DNA of 41,187 bases. Source: Azoarcus indigens (GTDB lineage Bacteria; Pseudomonadota; Gammaproteobacteria; Burkholderiales; Rhodocyclaceae). Made by a program: the position numbers and the translations under genes. Within the stretch, counting starts at the first letter, position 1. Every line of letters starts with the position of its first letter. Shown here one piece after another: positions 39,637 through 41,187 of this stretch. The stretch spans positions 1 to 41,187 of the forward strand of contig NZ_SNVV01000033.1 of the NCBI RefSeq assembly GCF_004361735.1, read 5' to 3'. The notes below the pieces were generated by a model, which saw only the letters and a program-made list of their open reading frames with translations, ran no database searches and was not told the DNA's origin.

Positions 39637-41187
39637 CTACTGCCAGTTGGCGGCGATGACCGACGACAGGGCATCCTGGTAGCCCTGTGGCAGAGTGGTC
39701 TGACCGGAGCTGGGCGGCGCGAAGGCAGCCATCGCCGACACCAGGGCGTTGACCTGGCTATCGAGCAAGGTCAGTCCATCAGCGGTCTTGAGCTGTTCGA
39801 TGTGGTAGGCGTTACCCAGGTACCAACCGCTGATGGTGACTTTGTCCGTCGTGCCGATGAGGCTGATGTCCAGGTTGTCGCCACTGCGCTGGAACCAGAG
39901 CTGATCGGCGGCGATGTCGGCACCGAAGGCGAGGACGTCGGTGTTGCCGGTGGTGGTGTCGTAGTCGTAGAGGGTGTCCTGACCGCCGGAGCGGGCGAAG
40001 AGGTAGGTGTCGTTGCCGGTGCCTCCCGCGAGATAGTCGTCGCCTAAGCCCCCGTTGAGTAGATCGTTGCCGTTGCCGCCATAGAGCTTGTCGTTGCCTT
40101 CGCCGCCGTAAAGTACGTCGTTGCCGGCACCACCATCGATGGTGTCGTTGCCTTCCAGGCCCTGGACGATGTCATTGGTGGAGCCGAAGCTGACACTGTC
40201 GGCACCGGCCGATAGGGTGATGGGATAGGCGGCGAGCAGTTGCTCGAGGCTGAGGGTGACGCCATCGGAGAATTGGACACGGTCGATGTAGTAATAGGGG
40301 CTGAGGAAGTGGTTCTGGATGGAGACGGAGTCGGTGTCGCTGTAGGCGATGACGAGGTCGTTGCCGGAGCGGAGCAAGCGGATGGGGCTTGTGGAGGCGA
40401 GGTCTTCGAACCGGATGGTGTCGGTGTTGGTGGTTGCGGCGGCAGTGTCGTAGTTGTAGATGGTGTCGTTGCCGGAGCCTAGGCGCAGGAGGTAGGTGTC
40501 GCTGCCGGCGTCGCCGCTGAGGAGGTCGTTACCGGCGCCCCCGTCCAGAACATCTCCGTGGTCGCCACCATAGAGGGAATCATCGCCTTCGCCACCATAG
40601 AGGGCGTCACTGCCGGTGCCGCCATAGAGCTTGTCGTTGCCGAGGTTGCCGAAGAGGACGTCGCTGCCGGCACCACCATCGATGGTGTCGTTGCCTTCCA
40701 GGCCCTGGACGATGTCATTGGTGGAGCCGAAGCTGACACTGTCGGCACCGGCCGATAGGGTGATGGGATAGGCGGCGAGCAGTTGCTCGAGGCTGAGGGT
40801 GACGCCATCGGAGAATTGGACACGGTCGATGTAGTAATAGGGGCTGAGGAAGTGGTTCTGGATGGAGACGGAGTCGGTGTCGCTGTAGGCGATGACGAGG
40901 TCGTTGCCGGAGCGGAGCAAGCGGATGGGGCTTGTGGAGGCGAGGTCTTCGAACCGGATGGTGTCGGTGTTGGTGGTTGCGGCGGCAGTGTCGTAGTTGT
41001 AGATGGTGTCGTTGCCGGAGCCTAGGCGCAGGAGGTAGGTGTCGCTGCCGGCGTCGCCGCTGAGGAGGTCGTTACCGGCGCCCCCGTCCAGAACATCTCC
41101 GTGGTCGCCACCATAGAGGGAATCATCGCCTTCGCCACCATAGAGGGCGTCACTGCCGGTGCCGCCATAGAGCTTGTCGTTGCCGAG
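39637..41187 (-). CDS. RTX (haemolysin-type Ca2+-binding repeat) protein, C-terminal part
   Basis: At least 516 aa; the frame runs off the right edge, so the N-terminus is missing. Nonapeptide Ca2+-binding repeats (GGxGxDxLxGG pattern, e.g. NDKLYGGNGNDLLNGGLGDD) alternate with HCBP-related domains (IRLLRSGNDLVIAYSDTDSV, then QNHFLSPYYYIDRVQFSDGV). The C-terminus (QTTLPQGYQDALSSVIAANWQ, written here in pieces as QGYQDALSSVIAANW) resembles the type I secretion tail of RTX proteins. It is exported by a type I system and folds in outside calcium. The toxin, enzyme or adhesin role depends on the missing N-terminus. Inside it is a perfect long repeat (next entry). Confidence 0.95.
   Translation of the reverse strand, partial: LGNDKLYGGTGSDALYGGEGDDSLYGGDHGDVLDGGAGNDLLSGDAGSDTYLLRLGSGNDTIYNYDTAAATTNTDTIRFEDLASTSPIRLLRSGNDLVIAYSDTDSVSIQNHFLSPYYYIDRVQFSDGVTLSLEQLLAAYPITLSAGADSVSFGSTNDIVQGLEGNDTIDGGAGSDVLFGNLGNDKLYGGTGSDALYGGEGDDSLYGGDHGDVLDGGAGNDLLSGDAGSDTYLLRLGSGNDTIYNYDTAAATTNTDTIRFEDLASTSPIRLLRSGNDLVIAYSDTDSVSIQNHFLSPYYYIDRVQFSDGVTLSLEQLLAAYPITLSAGADSVSFGSTNDIVQGLEGNDTIDGGAGNDVLYGGEGNDKLYGGNGNDLLNGGLGDDYLAGGTGNDTYLFARSGGQDTLYDYDTTTGNTDVLAFGADIAADQLWFQRSGDNLDISLIGTTDKVTISGWYLGNAYHIEQLKTADGLTLLDSQVNALVSAMAAFAPPSSGQTTLPQGYQDALSSVIAANWQ
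40122..41187 (-). repeat. 543-bp-period perfect tandem repeat inside the RTX gene
   Basis: Bases 40122-40644 recur without a difference at 40665-41187, an offset of 543 bp (181 codons). The repeat unit contains one HCBP-related domain and one Ca2+-repeat block. It continues past the window's right edge, so the copy number is unknown. Confidence 0.95.

Noticed and set aside
40122-41187. Possible duplicated mobile element or assembly error in the RTX gene
   Set aside because: The period is a whole number of codons and matches RTX domain units, so an in-gene repeat is the simpler reading; an assembly error cannot be excluded without reads.

Overview
The window is very GC-rich DNA from a Gram-negative bacterium. 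It encodes four TonB-linked systems (three intact receptors and one receptor fragment), a FecI/FecR pair under a Fur-box-like site, an RTX protein and NhaA. Codon use, gene families and intergenic palindromes suggest a betaproteobacterium (Rhodocyclales/Burkholderiales-like), but no rRNA or marker gene is present to prove it.

Layout. The left edge (1-455) is the tail of an ISL3-type transposase followed by small ORF debris. Positions 487-5084 (minus) hold a metal/siderophore uptake group: PepSY membrane protein, TonB-dependent receptor, DUF2946 protein. Positions 5372-6846 (plus) hold two small membrane proteins of unknown function. Positions 7094-10438 (minus) encode a Tat-exported beta-propeller/amidohydrolase lipoprotein, bracketed by GC-rich palindromic repeats. 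A 9-bp tandem repeat follows at 10781-10879.

Locus A (11118-24313) is the most distinctive part. A LysR regulator is divergent from a run of plus-strand genes: SDR, ATZ/TRZ-like amidohydrolase, TonB-dependent receptor, its own ExbB, ExbD and TonB, DUF1445 protein, PhyH-type dioxygenase, second SDR, dihydroorotase/allantoinase-like amidohydrolase, LOG-family phosphoribohydrolase and DUF3830 protein. Many of these genes overlap by 4-10 bp. Locus B (33278-39534, plus) holds an ABC ATPase, two different permeases, a third SDR, a Cys/Met-metabolism PLP enzyme and an aldehyde dehydrogenase. All three SDRs carry Gly where the classical catalytic Ser sits and share a GG[T/N]xG..G.AG...Y..SKW.LRG signature, which ties the two loci together. 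I infer one outer-membrane-to-cytoplasm uptake and catabolic system for an unidentified amide-, ureide- or nucleobase-like compound.

Between A and B (24314-33083) lies a scarred, lower-GC patch with a frameshifted ParE-type toxin remnant, an orphan membrane protein, a strong hairpin and a 3' fragment of a TonB receptor. Then come a trypsin-like protease behind a cold-shock gene, NhaA, and a complete FecI-FecR-receptor iron regulon. The right edge (39637-41187, minus) is the C-terminal part of an RTX protein with a perfect long repeat of 543-bp period.
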